Counted from the first letter of the stretch, positions 33,546 to 46,453 are shown. The stretch: DNA of 64,000 nucleotides from Myxococcus eversor (GCF_010894455.1 NZ_JAAIXY010000023.1:144186-208185); one strand, 5' to 3'. The notes: generated by a model not told the origin, from the letters alone. Numbers and translations: made by a program.

Positions 33546-34352
33546 TCAGTCGAGCGTCTCCAGGCGGACCTCGAAGAGCTTCGGCCAGAGCTTGCCCGTC
33601 ATGAGCATGCGGCCGGTGCCGGGGTCCACGGCGATGCCGTTGAGGACGGCCTCGCGGTTGTCCAACTGAGGAGCCACGGCACGCGTGAGAGCGGAGGCGT
33701 CGATGATGCCGATGACGTTGCCAGTGGTGGGGTCGATCTCCAGCACGCTCGAGGAGTGCCAGACATTGGCGTAGATGACGCCGTTGGCGCACTCCAGCTC
33801 GTTGATCTGGTCCTGGGGCTGGCCTTGCAGCGTGACCTCCACCGTGCCCAGGGGTTCGAAGGTGTCGAGTGAGTGGAAGGTCAGCGTGGAGCTGCCGTCG
33901 CTGCGGACCAGGCGGCCCTGCCAGTAGCACAGGCCCCAGCCATCTCCGGAGTAGCGCGTGGTGCGCTCGCGAACAGGGGGCAGGCCGCTCCAGGTGTAGA
34001 GCAGTCCCTCCGTCCAGGTGATTTGGTAGAGGCGCTCGCCGTCACTGGCGAGGCCCTCGGTGAAGATGTTGCCCAACTCCTCCATCCACACGGGCGTGGC
34101 GGACTCCAGGGAGAGTTCGCGCAGCGTGCCCTCGTGGCCGGTGCTCTCGAAGAGCCGGCCCTGGTGGAAGACGAGCCCCTGCGTGAAGGCCTCCGTCGAG
34201 TGTGGATACTCCTGGACGATGCGGGCGACCTTCCGCGTGGGGCCCCCATCCGGGTTGATGCGCCGCTGCGCGGGGCCGCAGCTGCAGCCGTTTCCCATCC
34301 CCATGCCCAGGACACAGAGCGCCGACACCCACGCTGATTGATGAACTCGCAT
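33546..34352 (-). CDS. Glutaminyl-peptide cyclotransferase-like lipoprotein
   Basis: Secreted five-bladed-propeller glutaminyl cyclase of the plant/bacterial type, 268 residues, which would convert N-terminal Gln of peptides to pyroglutamate. Lipobox GNGC near residue 23 predicts envelope anchoring. Family motifs: HSTEAFTQGLVF, TWTEGLLYTW, GWGLCYW, INELECANGVIYANVW and AVLNGIAVDP, including the conserved acidic and Asn residues. ATG 34352 is preferred over an upstream in-frame TTG because it yields the signal peptide directly. It converges with the response regulator, with three bases between stops. Confidence 0.87.
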   Translation of the reverse strand: MRVHQSAWVSALCVLGMGMGNGCSCGPAQRRINPDGGPTRKVARIVQEYPHSTEAFTQGLVFHQGRLFESTGHEGTLRELSLESATPVWMEELGNIFTEGLASDGERLYQITWTEGLLYTWSGLPPVRERTTRYSGDGWGLCYWQGRLVRSDGSSTLTFHSLDTFEPLGTVEVTLQGQPQDQINELECANGVIYANVWHSSSVLEIDPTTGNVIGIIDASALTRAVAPQLDNREAVLNGIAVDPGTGRMLMTGKLWPKLFEVRLETLD

Positions 34353-34420
34353 CGCGGGAGTCACGGAAGCAGGAAACGAAGGCCGGCACAACACGCGCGC
34401 GGAGGCCCTGTTCAGGATGG

Positions 34421-35172
34421 TCAAGGAGCCGAGCGGCCACCAATCTCCGGGAACCGCGCATAGGCGAGCAGGAGCGCATCCAGATGTGCGGGGTCATCCA
34501 GGTCCAGTGGCGCGGCCGTGAGCTGGACAATCCACCCTCCAGATAGCGTACGACGCGCTCGCGTGAGCAATTCGGCGTCGCGCGAGGCCTCCGGGAACCC
34601 AAGGGTCTGGGCGGTGGCGGCCGACCAGTAGTTCAGCCATCCCAGGCAATACGGAATCTCGGGCGAGCGGATTTTCTCGGGGAACTTGAGCGCTGGAAGC
34701 TCCTGGGGCGGAATCCCAGGTTTGTGCACTGGATCCACTGTCTGCCCCGCGATTCGCACCGCCGTCTTGGTCGGCGTCGCATGCCCCCAGCGCGCGCTCC
34801 CTCCGCCACGCCTTCCAGCACGCCCACCGCCGCGGCAATCAAGTCCTCGTCCAGCGGGAGCTTCGCATGGACGTCGAGCATCGGCTGACCACCTGGTGCC
34901 TGACTCCCTGGCGTTTGCAGTCCGTGGACCGTCACGGGGTGACTCTCGTCCCCGTTGCACACGAGAGGAAATCCTCCGTCCCTCATCTCTTCCGCGAGCC
35001 ACGCATCGCGAGCTTGCAAGGCCATGGGGTGCCCGTCCTCGGAGACCTTCCACTCCAGACGCAAGCCGGGCAGCGCCCGTTCCATCCCCTGGATGACCGC
35101 GAGCGGACGGCCATCACTTCTCGTGAGCACTGGAGCGTAGACGGCGATGCTGAGTCTTCTTCGAGTGGTCAC
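34421..35172 (-). pseudogene. Frameshifted DUF5953-like immunity-type gene
   Basis: Two frames together make one conserved protein of about 250 residues. The first runs from GTG 35172 (RRRLSIAVYAPVLTRSDG, ALPGLRLEWKVSE, PMLDVHAKLPLDED). It must shift near 34790, at a CCCCCAGCGCGCG run, into the frame reading WGHATPTKTAV, RSPEIPYCLGWLNYWSAA and FPEIGG to the stop at 34421. The GTG overlaps the stop of the preceding toxin-like gene (GTGA). As I recall it, this is the myxobacterial DUF5953 family. Position after a SitA-like lipoprotein suggests a SitI-type immunity protein. Both genes of the pair are shifted, so decay is likelier than a sequencing error, though that is not excluded. Confidence 0.7.
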
Positions 35173-36070
35173 CGCTTGCATCCCGTAACGACGATGTTGA
35201 GGGTGCGTTCGAGCTCGGCCAGTGCTTCCTTGTGGGCTTCGGTGCTCACCCCGACGACGAAGCCATATCCACACTCCATCGCGATGGTTCGCTCTTCTCG
35301 CATCGTCGCCACCTGCTGCCGGACCACCTGCTCCTGAAGGAATTCCGAGTACGTGTCGAATTGGTCGGTCTTGATTTCCCATAGCACCCGCGCGCCGACC
35401 TGCAGCGCGTCGAAGCGCTTGCCCTTCACGAGCACGTCCTTGCCAGGGAAACGATTCGGAGGGAACTGGTCGGCGCACCTGTCATGCGCGGCATCTCCGC
35501 CAAGGTGCGGCACCGGGATGGGCTCGCACCGGGGGTGGCGCTCTAGTCGGGTGGCGTTGGAGAAAACCAGTCCTGCCCTGCTGGCTCGGGTTGAGGCTTC
35601 CGCTTCGAGGAGGACTCCCGCGAGACGGGCTTCGCCAGGAGCGTGACCTCTTCCTCCTCGGAGTGACTTCCGCTCAGGGCATATGCATCCAGCGCTTCTT
35701 TGATGGCGACGCCCACCACCAAGATGCCAACGACGACCACGGCACCGGCGATGATTTCCGGCGCAGCCAGGATGCAGAGGCCGGTTCCCAGAACCATCGT
35801 GCCCGCCGAAGCAACGGCGCACCTGCCCGTGGGGTCATTGAATCGGACCCGGTCATGGTCAAGAGCCTGGAAGCAGCGCTCCGCCAACACGGGCCACGGC
35901 TGGGAGGCCTGATGGACGGCGCATCGGCCACCGTCCCTCCACGGTAACTTCGCCGCTCTCTGGAGATTGGCGACCCTCGGGCTCGGGGGCCTGCGCACAC
36001 TTGAAGCCGGTGCCGACGTCGCACACGCCGAGAAGAAGAGCAGGAGCACGGCGCACGCGAGGGGTCGCAT
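35169..36070 (-). pseudogene. Frameshifted SitA-like lipoprotein toxin (DUF6310-type C-terminus)
   Basis: The N-terminal part (36070 to 35543, 175 residues) is a lipoprotein (FSAC lipobox, Cys16) with a Cys-containing central domain (LPWRDGGRCAVHQ; AERCFQALDHDRVRF) and a long hydrophobic stretch (IIAGAVVVVGILVVGVAI). It hits a stop at 35543. A minus-one shift near 35550 continues into RLERHPRCEPIPVPHLGG, PPNRFPGKDVLV, RFDALQVGARVLWEIKTD and LNIVVTGCK. The pair D...EIK fits a PD-(D/E)xK nuclease core. Lipoprotein head, hydrophobic middle and variable toxic tail match the SitA toxins that Myxococcus transfers by outer-membrane exchange. Family naming is from memory. Local base composition is less GC-biased than its neighbours. 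Confidence 0.7.
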
Positions 36071-36131
36071 CGCTGCATCCTCGCGGACCTGCGCTGGAGG
36101 ATGCCAGCCCCGAGAGATGAGCGACCTCCAC

Positions 36132-37124
36132 TCACCCCTCCTGTCGTCGCCGTCCCAGGCGGGCCCGCAGCTCCGCCGCCTGGCCCCGGTGCTGCGCCAA
36201 TTCGTGCCCCAGCAGCAGCACCGCCGCCACCGCGAAGGGCAGCAGGTAATAGACGATGCGGTACACCACGAGCGTGCCAAGCACCATCGATGCCGGCACC
36301 CCCGGCGTCAGCGCCGCCAGGATGATGGAGTCGAACACACCCAGCCCGCCCGGCACCTGACTGGCGATGCCCACGAGCTGCGCCACCGCGAACAACGCCA
36401 CCATGCTCGGCGGCGAAATCCCCGACCCCGCAGGCAACAACACCCACAGCACCATCGCCGCCAGCGACCAGTCCAGACAGGACACCCCCACCTGCTCCAA
36501 TGCCTGTCGCAGCGTGGGCAACGACACCTCCAGATGCAGCCGGGGCACCTTCAGCGTCCGCCGCACCCGCGCGCACAGCACCAGGTAGCCCAGCAACACC
36601 CCGAGCAGGCCCACACCCAGCCCCCGCGCCATCCCAGGCTGGAGCGACAACGACGACATGGCCCCCTGCCCCGCGTCCACCACCAGCGCCACGCCCGCCA
36701 CCGCCAAGAGCCCCGCCCAGAATGTCAGCGCGTTGAACGTCCCCACCTGCGCCACGTCCAGCGCCGTCAGCCCTCGCGCCGAATACAGCCGGTAGCGCAC
36801 GCCGCCCCCCGTGAGGAACGACATGCCGATGTTGTGTCCGAACGCGTACCCCACGAAGGACGTGAAGCCCACCTGCCGATACGGCAGCTTGCGCCCCAGG
36901 TGCCTCAGCGCCAGCACGTCATAGAGCGTCAACGCCAGGTAGTTGCACGCCGCGCACACCACCGCCAATGCGATGCGCCCGCGTGGAATCGAGGCCAGCC
37001 CGCGGGCCACGGACTCCACATTCAGCTCGCGCAGCTCGTGGCGCATCACGAGGAAGGCCAACGTCAGCAGCACCAGGGGAAGCAGGGCGAGGAGCGCTCG
37101 CCTCAACCGGGTCGGAGAGAGCAC
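36132..37124 (-). CDS. MprF-N-like flippase / UPF0104 membrane protein
   Basis: Polytopic membrane protein of 330 residues with about eight helices, matching the lysylphosphatidylglycerol synthase transmembrane region without the catalytic synthase domain. Family stretches: YLALTLYDVLALRHLGRKLP, GYAFGHNIGMSFLTGGGVRYRLY and GIASQVPGGLGVFDSIIL. Such stand-alone modules are thought to flip or handle lipids. The GTG start at 37124 is uncertain because GGAGG abuts it directly; a nearby internal start is possible. The single-domain response regulator gene upstream on the same strand ends 54 bp before it. Confidence 0.85.
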   Translation of the reverse strand: MLSPTRLRRALLALLPLVLLTLAFLVMRHELRELNVESVARGLASIPRGRIALAVVCAACNYLALTLYDVLALRHLGRKLPYRQVGFTSFVGYAFGHNIGMSFLTGGGVRYRLYSARGLTALDVAQVGTFNALTFWAGLLAVAGVALVVDAGQGAMSSLSLQPGMARGLGVGLLGVLLGYLVLCARVRRTLKVPRLHLEVSLPTLRQALEQVGVSCLDWSLAAMVLWVLLPAGSGISPPSMVALFAVAQLVGIASQVPGGLGVFDSIILAALTPGVPASMVLGTLVVYRIVYYLLPFAVAAVLLLGHELAQHRGQAAELRARLGRRRQEG

Positions 37125-37178
37125 CCTCCGACAGTGCGCACCTGCCTCCGTCCCCGCCCGCGTCGAGCAGGCAGGGGC

Positions 37179-37637
37179 TCAGCGGACCGGCGGGACGAGC
37201 GCCTCCGCCGTGGCGCACAAATCCTCCATCGCGAAGGGCTTGTCCAACACCCGCGCCGCGCCCAACAACTCCGCGTCGCGATGCACCTGCGCATCTCCAA
37301 ACGCGGTGATGAGGATGACCGGCGTCGTCCAACCCTCGCGCCGCAGCCGCGCCACCACCTCCAGCCCCGAGTACCCAGGCATGCGCACGTCGGTGATGAT
37401 GAGGTCCGGCACCAGCGTCTGGTCCGCCAGCAAGCCGTCGATGATGACCTGCACCAGGCCCGGACCATCCGCGGCTTCCACCACCTCATAGCCCTGGCGC
37501 TGGAGCGCCCTGCGCAACAACGCGCGCATCTCCGGCTGGTCCTCCGCGACGAGGACTCGCGGACGCTGCCCTCGCTCGGCATCCGGGAGCGGCCACGGCC
37601 GCGCTCCCGACTGCTCCTGCTCTTCGTCTGGCCCCAT
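37179..37637 (-). CDS. Single-domain response regulator
   Basis: A 152-residue protein consisting of about 25 N-terminal residues plus one receiver domain. It has the acidic pair in VLVAEDQPEM, the phospho-acceptor Asp in LIITDVRMPG, the Thr/Ser position in LITAFG, and the Lys in LDKPF. There is no output domain, so it works by phosphotransfer or protein contact. ATG 37637 is chosen with an AAGGAG site nine bases upstream; a TTG immediately precedes it. No cognate kinase is adjacent. The next gene downstream is the flippase-like gene. Confidence 0.9.
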   Translation of the reverse strand: MGPDEEQEQSGARPWPLPDAERGQRPRVLVAEDQPEMRALLRRALQRQGYEVVEAADGPGLVQVIIDGLLADQTLVPDLIITDVRMPGYSGLEVVARLRREGWTTPVILITAFGDAQVHRDAELLGAARVLDKPFAMEDLCATAEALVPPVR

Positions 37638-37761
37638 CAAGTTCGACTCCTTCCAGCGTGGTGGGCTGCCCGCCCTCCCGCCTTCCTCGTGGAAGTACGG
37701 AATGTGACGAGCGAGCCCGGGCAGAGCATTCGACGTGCCACTTCATTCCCCTGCGGAAGGA

Positions 37762-37830
37762 GGCACTTCGCCCCGGGGACATTTGCCCCGAGCGGGGCAC
37801 TTTGCCCCGAGCTTCTTGCCCCGCTGCCCC
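37762..37830. repeat. GC-rich short palindromic intergenic repeat, cluster 2
   Basis: Three to four tandem units containing ACTTYGCCCCG or ATTTGCCCCG separated by GGGGC runs. They share GGCACTTCGCCCCG with the copy at 30222-30262. Each unit can fold as a short hairpin. The cluster lies between the response regulator promoter and the large hairpin upstream of the HtrA gene. Confidence 0.6.
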
Positions 37831-37891
37831 CACGCTCAGAGGAGAGCACCCCGCGCGAAGCCCTGGCCCGGCACGTGCAAAAGGGTCTGGC

Positions 37892-38024
37892 ATCGGTTCG
37901 GATGTGGGGACTCGCGGAACGAGCCCCGAGCAATGGCAGCCGTCGGGAGTCGGGGGACGACCAGCGGCAGACCTTTCCACCTCCAGGGGGAGCCATTCCG
38001 CGTCCTCCCCACATCTGAACCGAT
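37892..38024 (+). ncRNA. Large extended hairpin upstream of HtrA gene, candidate structured RNA
   Basis: Outer arms 37892-37910 and 38006-38024 pair over 19 positions (ATCGGTTC...TGGGGA), with one G-U wobble that forms only if the plus strand is transcribed. After a 2x3 internal loop the arms 37913-37919 (CGCGGAA) and 37996-38002 (TTCCGCG) pair over seven more. The 76-nt interior holds further GC-rich helices. It ends 53 bp before the HtrA start. It could be a 5' leader, a small RNA or a miniature inverted-repeat element. No known family recognised. Confidence 0.5.
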
Positions 38025-38077
38025 TCTCAAACACTCTTTCCTGACCGGACTGACTCCGGCCTCACGGAGAACGAACG

Positions 38078-39571
38078 ATGGCCTGCTCGCTCCCCTCTCG
38101 CCGTTTCCTCGGTGCCCTGGCCCTCCTGCCCGCCGCGACGCTGGGCTTCGCGTGCGGACAAGCCCAGGCCCTGGGTTCTTCCAATTCCTCTCAAGCCACG
38201 GCCACCGTCGCCGCCACGACGATGGCCGCGGCCGCGACGCCCTCCGGCGCGCCCGTGCAGCCCGCGCGCTTCAACCCCGCGACCGTTGTCACCTCGCTGG
38301 CGCCGCTGGTCGATTCAGTGAAGGGCTCCGTCGTCTATGTGGAGGTGCAGGCCCGCCCCAAGCGCATGTCCGGCATGCAGGGCCTGCCTCCGGGCATGGC
38401 CGAGCGCTTCGGAATGATGCCTCCGGGCATGCAGGGCAACCCGCAGCCGCGCCAGGGCCTGGGCTCGGGCTTCGTCATCGACGCGACGGGCACCGTCCTC
38501 ACCAACAACCATGTGGTGGAAGGCGCGGACACGGTGCGCGTGAAACTGGAGGATGGCCGCTCGTTCGACGCGGAGGTGCTCGGGAGAGACCCGCTCACCG
38601 ACGTCGCGCTGCTCAAGCTCAAGGGCGCGCCGAACAACCTGCCCTTCGTGCCGCTGGGTGACTCGGACGCGGTGCGCGTGGGCGACGCGGTGATGGCCAT
38701 CGGCAACCCGTTCGGCCTGGACTCCAGCGTCAGCGCCGGCATCCTCTCCGCGCGCGCTCGCGACATCCACTCCGGCCCGTACGACGACTTCCTCCAGACC
38801 GACGCCGCCATCAACCCCGGCAACTCCGGTGGGCCGCTCTTCAACATGAAGGGCGAAGTCGTCGGCATGAACACCGCCATCATCGGCGGCGCCAGTGGCA
38901 TCGGCTTCGCGGTGCCCAGCAACCTCATCCGCGCGCTGCTACCGCAGCTCCAGGAGACGGGCGCGGTGCGCCGTGGCTACCTGGGCCTGGCCATCCAGGA
39001 CCTCACGCCGGAGCTGGCGCGCGCCCTCAAGGTCGACGCCAACAAGGGCGCCGTCGTGGCCAACATCAGCCGAGGAGGCCCCGGAGACCGCGCGGGCCTC
39101 AAGGAAGAGGACATCATCACCTCCGTCGGAGGCCGCGCGGTGGATTCCGCCGGCACGCTCACCCGCGCGGTGGCGCTGCTCAAGCCCGACAGCCGCGTGA
39201 AGGTGGAGCTGGTGCGCGGCGGCAAGCCCATGACGCTGGACGTGACGCTCGGCACGCGTCCGGCCCAGCGCGGCGAAGAGGAAATCACGCCGCGCAACGC
39301 CTCCGCGCCGGCCACGCGCAAGCTGGGCATCAGCCTGCGAGACGCGGAGGGCGGCGGCGCTCAAATCATGGAGGTGGAGCCTGGCAGCCCCGCGGAGCGC
39401 GCGGGACTGATGCCCGGCATGGTGTTGACGCAGGTCGGTGATGGCAAGGTGTCCAACGCGTCCGACGCGTTCAACACCTTGACCTCCGCGAAGTCGGGCG
39501 CCGCGCTCCTGTTGCGCGTGCGAGCCCCGGACTCGGACTCCACGGTGCTTCGCGCCCTGGAGATTCCGTAG
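38078..39571 (+). CDS. HtrA/DegP-family periplasmic serine protease
   Basis: Trypsin-like envelope protease/chaperone of 497 residues. An N-terminal signal segment (about 9-31) is followed by a linker, the protease domain (about 75-285) with catalytic H145 (TNNHVV), D175 (DPLTDVALL) and S250 (NPGNSGGPL), and then two PDZ domains (about 295-390 and 410-495). A Met/Pro/Gly-rich loop (PPGMAERFGMMPPGMQG) sits in the LA-loop region. Such proteases degrade misfolded envelope proteins. Structured DNA upstream (37892-38024) may be its leader. It converges with the DUF1428 gene at a hairpin terminator. Confidence 0.94.
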   Translation: MACSLPSRRFLGALALLPAATLGFACGQAQALGSSNSSQATATVAATTMAAAATPSGAPVQPARFNPATVVTSLAPLVDSVKGSVVYVEVQARPKRMSGMQGLPPGMAERFGMMPPGMQGNPQPRQGLGSGFVIDATGTVLTNNHVVEGADTVRVKLEDGRSFDAEVLGRDPLTDVALLKLKGAPNNLPFVPLGDSDAVRVGDAVMAIGNPFGLDSSVSAGILSARARDIHSGPYDDFLQTDAAINPGNSGGPLFNMKGEVVGMNTAIIGGASGIGFAVPSNLIRALLPQLQETGAVRRGYLGLAIQDLTPELARALKVDANKGAVVANISRGGPGDRAGLKEEDIITSVGGRAVDSAGTLTRAVALLKPDSRVKVELVRGGKPMTLDVTLGTRPAQRGEEEITPRNASAPATRKLGISLRDAEGGGAQIMEVEPGSPAERAGLMPGMVLTQVGDGKVSNASDAFNTLTSAKSGAALLLRVRAPDSDSTVLRALEIP

Positions 39572-39582
39572 TCCCTCACGGT

Positions 39583-39614
39583 GTCCGGCGGGCCTTCCCT
39601 CCCACCCGCCGGAC
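39583..39614. terminator. Hairpin terminator between convergent genes
   Basis: Ten-bp perfect stem (GTCCGGCGGG with CCCGCCGGAC) and a 12-nt loop between the HtrA gene and the minus-strand DUF1428 gene. No long T-tract on either side, as is common in high-GC myxobacteria. Confidence 0.6.
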
Positions 39615-39628
39615 GCCGCTGAGGTTTG

Positions 39629-39979
39629 CTACAGCGAGACGATGGGCTTGAAGCCGCCGTACATCATCCGCTTCATGTCGAAGGGCATTTGCGTCATGTC
39701 GCTCAGGCGAGGGTCCGCCATGACCAGCTTGTTGATGCGATTGCGGTCGGCCTTCGTCTTGTAGACGATGAAGGAGAACACCACCGTCTCGCCCTCCTTG
39801 CGCTTCACGCTCCTGGCGAACAGGGCGAGCGGGCCTTCGGCGATATCATCCGCGACACATTCGGTGTACTGGAGCGCGCCGTGCTCACGCCAGATCTTGC
39901 CGGCCTTGCGAGCAATCTTGCGGTAGGCGGCGAGGTTCTTCGTGGGCAGCGGCAAGACGAATCCGTCGACGTAGGGCAT
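39629..39979 (-). CDS. DUF1428/YbaA-like small protein
   Basis: Cytoplasmic protein of 116 residues matching the YbaA/DUF1428 family, a dimeric alpha-beta-barrel fold. Typical features are the opening MPYVDGFVLPLP, YRKIARKAGKIWREHGAL, the central ECVADDI and the end PFDMKRMMYGGFKPIV. ATG 39979 has GGAGG seven bases upstream, so the longer open frame is not used. The family has no established activity; it is sometimes linked to RNA or stress functions, without proof. It stands as a single gene on the minus strand. Confidence 0.9.
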   Translation of the reverse strand: MPYVDGFVLPLPTKNLAAYRKIARKAGKIWREHGALQYTECVADDIAEGPLALFARSVKRKEGETVVFSFIVYKTKADRNRINKLVMADPRLSDMTQMPFDMKRMMYGGFKPIVSL

Positions 39980-40086
39980 GCCAACCTCCAGCAGCGAGAT
40001 GAGCGGCCAGTCAACCACACCGCCCGTAGAAGCACTGGAAGCAACCTGTCGTCACGGCGAGATTCCGACACGTCGGCGACAGGCGC

Positions 40087-40437
40087 TCACGGCCCCGGGC
40101 GGAAGCGCAGCGCGCTCCAGACGGAGTCGATGGCCACCTGCCGCACGGTCTGGATGCCCTCCTTCTCCAGACGCCGGGCGAGGATGTCCCGGTTGAGGTC
40201 CGTGTCGAGCTGCCCCGCCTTCGGGTAGGCCACCCACGTGACTCGGTCCTCCTTCGCGGCGGCGATGACGGGCGCGGACTTCGTGTCCACGTCCTCCATC
40301 CGCGTCACGAAGAGCAACAGCGCCTCCGCCTTCACGGAGGACGTCGTCGCGACATCGTCCAGGTCGACCCCCTTCGGCTTGCCGATGACCCGGGCCTTCA
40401 CGCCCTCCTTCAAGTTCAGCTTCTTCGCCAGGCTCAT
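40087..40437 (-). CDS. DUF3052-like small protein
   Basis: Cytoplasmic protein of 116 residues. The C-terminal half closely follows the DUF3052 pattern: WVAYPKAGQLDTDLNRDILAR, then VRQVAIDSVWSALRFRP. The N-terminal half has an LFVTRMEDVD stretch preceding the conserved tryptophan. ATG 40437 is preferred because it begins the conserved core (SLAKKLNLKEGVKARV) and has AGAGG upstream. No enzymatic motif is visible. It lies 107 bp upstream of, and in the same orientation as, the DUF1428 gene. The family is widespread and uncharacterised. Confidence 0.82.
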   Translation of the reverse strand: MSLAKKLNLKEGVKARVIGKPKGVDLDDVATTSSVKAEALLLFVTRMEDVDTKSAPVIAAAKEDRVTWVAYPKAGQLDTDLNRDILARRLEKEGIQTVRQVAIDSVWSALRFRPGP

Positions 40438-40609
40438 GAATGGGACCTCTCTCGATGGAAGCGGGCATGACAGCATCGCGCCCGGAGCGGGGCAATGAAC
40501 ATGCGTTCGCATGAGCAAGAGGCCCTGGAGTCCGGGTGATGCGCGACCGACCCCCGGGGTAACCGAGGGGTGTCCTGAATCCCCATTGCATTTGGCGTAG
40601 AGTTGCCGC

Positions 40610-44641
<4,032 letters not shown>

Positions 44642-44653
44642 AGCCGTCGGGTG

Positions 44654-46453
44654 CTACGCCATGAAGCCCAGAAGTTTCAACGCACCGATGAGCACGCCCA
44701 CGAGCGACTCCGCGGCAATCGCCCCCGCCGCCAGCGCGGGCACGTTGCGCACCGTCGCCTGAGGCCAGCGCCACCGCGCCACCGCCGCCAGCGCGCCACC
44801 CAGGCACAGCGTCACCGCGAAGTAGGCGGGCAGGATGAAGCCAATCCCCATCGCCACCGGTGAAGGCATCCACCGCGCCGCCCCACCCCGCGAAAGCACC
44901 GTCAAGAGCGCGCCCACGACCGCCGCCACGCCGCCCGCCAGCGCCGCGTTCGGCGGCAGGCCCGAGAGCCCCTTCACCGCCAGCTCCGCCACCGCGCGGA
45001 ACTGATGGGAGAACGGCGCCGGCAGCGCCTCCGAGCCCAGCCCATACGCCCGCGTCAGCAGCAGGTACGCCGGCACGCTCACCAGAGAGCCCGCGAGCAC
45101 CCCCACCAACTGTGCCCCGAGCATCCGCCCTGGCGAGGCCCCCAGGAGGTGCCCCGCCTTGAGCGCCCACATGCTCACGCCCGTCTGGGCCGCCGCGCCG
45201 GACACCACGCCACCCACCGCGATGTTGGGCGCCACCGCGCCAGGCAGCAGCACACCCGCCGCCACCTGGGAGAGCTGCCCCACCTGCGTCACCGGCGAGA
45301 CATCCACCTGCCCCGCGCCCCGCGCGCACACCGCGCACAAGGGCAGCAGCACCACCAGCGCCAGCAGCACCTGCGGCACGCTCATCCCGAACAGGCCCAC
45401 GCCCAACGCCAACGTCAACACGCCCGCCGCGCCGCCACACAGCCACGCCCACCGGGGAAGCACGCCACTCCACTTCAGTGAGCCCACGTCCTTCGCCGCG
45501 CCCCAGAAGTCACGCGCCTGCGCCGCGAGCGACACCACCGCCGAGCCCACCAAGAGCCCCACGCCGGGCCACGTGAGCCAGTTCAGGAGCGAGTCGTAGG
45601 TCGCCTCCTTCACCGCGCCCGTGCTCAAGAGCCACGGCGCCAGTGCGCCCCAGCCCACGAGCGCTCCCACCAGCATGCTCAGGCCCAGGTGCAGCCCCGC
45701 CATCATCCCCACGGCCAGCAGCATGGGGCTCGCCGCCAGCCCCCACGTCAGCGACGCCGTCGAAACGCCTCCCACCGAGCCCGGCGCCGCCACCATGCCC
45801 GGCAGCTTCTGGAGCACGTCCCGCACCACGGTGATTGCCGTGGACACCACCGCCGCCACCGCGAGCCACACGCCGCGCCCGCGATTCTCCTCGGGCTCCG
45901 AGGCGTGCATCGCGGTGATGAGCTCCGCCGTGGTGATTCCCGTGGGGAAGGCCAGCGCCTCCTCCTCCAGCAGCCGGCGCCGCAAGAGGTGCGCGGCCAG
46001 CACGCCGAGCACGCCCAGCGCCACGCTCCACACCGCCACCCCCACGCCGGGCAGGTCCAACCCCATCAACATCAGCGCGGGCAAGGGTCCCAAGAGCCCC
46101 GCCGCCGCCGGCATGGCCCCCACCGACACCGCCGCCACCTGCGTGAGGTTGTTCTCCAGCGGCGTGTACGGCGAGCCGCGCCTGCGCGACACCGCCGCCA
46201 GGCCACCGAAGCCCAACACCGCCGCCGTGACGGAGCCGCTCTCCCACCAGCCCAACTTCAACCCCATGGACACGTTGGTGACGGCCAGGAGCGCACCGAC
46301 GACGAGCCCCATCCCCAGCGCGCGCACCGACCACTCCCGACGCTCGCGGACGGGGGACGGCGCGGACTCGGGAACCACCGACAGGCGGGCGTCGCTGGCG
46401 GACTCGGGGACGACGGGGGTGGAGGACACGAGGGCTTTCGGGGGACTGCTCAT
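44654..46453 (-). CDS. OPT-family oligopeptide/metal-chelate transporter
   Basis: Inner-membrane transporter of 599 residues with about fourteen to sixteen hydrophobic helices. It matches the OPT family by NVSMGLKLGWWESGSVTAAV, YTPLENNLTQVAAVSVG, EEALAFPTGITTAELI and GIGFILPAYFAVTLCLGG. Members take up peptides or metal chelates with protons. Its ATG overlaps the stop of the hybrid histidine kinase (ATGA), so the two are translated together. This suggests the kinase and transporter work on one signal, perhaps with the transporter acting in sensing. Substrate unknown. Confidence 0.88.
   Translation of the reverse strand: MSSPPKALVSSTPVVPESASDARLSVVPESAPSPVRERREWSVRALGMGLVVGALLAVTNVSMGLKLGWWESGSVTAAVLGFGGLAAVSRRRGSPYTPLENNLTQVAAVSVGAMPAAAGLLGPLPALMLMGLDLPGVGVAVWSVALGVLGVLAAHLLRRRLLEEEALAFPTGITTAELITAMHASEPEENRGRGVWLAVAAVVSTAITVVRDVLQKLPGMVAAPGSVGGVSTASLTWGLAASPMLLAVGMMAGLHLGLSMLVGALVGWGALAPWLLSTGAVKEATYDSLLNWLTWPGVGLLVGSAVVSLAAQARDFWGAAKDVGSLKWSGVLPRWAWLCGGAAGVLTLALGVGLFGMSVPQVLLALVVLLPLCAVCARGAGQVDVSPVTQVGQLSQVAAGVLLPGAVAPNIAVGGVVSGAAAQTGVSMWALKAGHLLGASPGRMLGAQLVGVLAGSLVSVPAYLLLTRAYGLGSEALPAPFSHQFRAVAELAVKGLSGLPPNAALAGGVAAVVGALLTVLSRGGAARWMPSPVAMGIGFILPAYFAVTLCLGGALAAVARWRWPQATVRNVPALAAGAIAAESLVGVLIGALKLLGFMA

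Noticed and set aside
35540..35570. Programmed minus-one frameshift in the toxin-like gene
   Set aside because: No X-XXY-YYZ heptamer in frame at the junction and no stimulatory hairpin right after it; the neighbouring gene is shifted too, so mutation or sequencing error is simpler.
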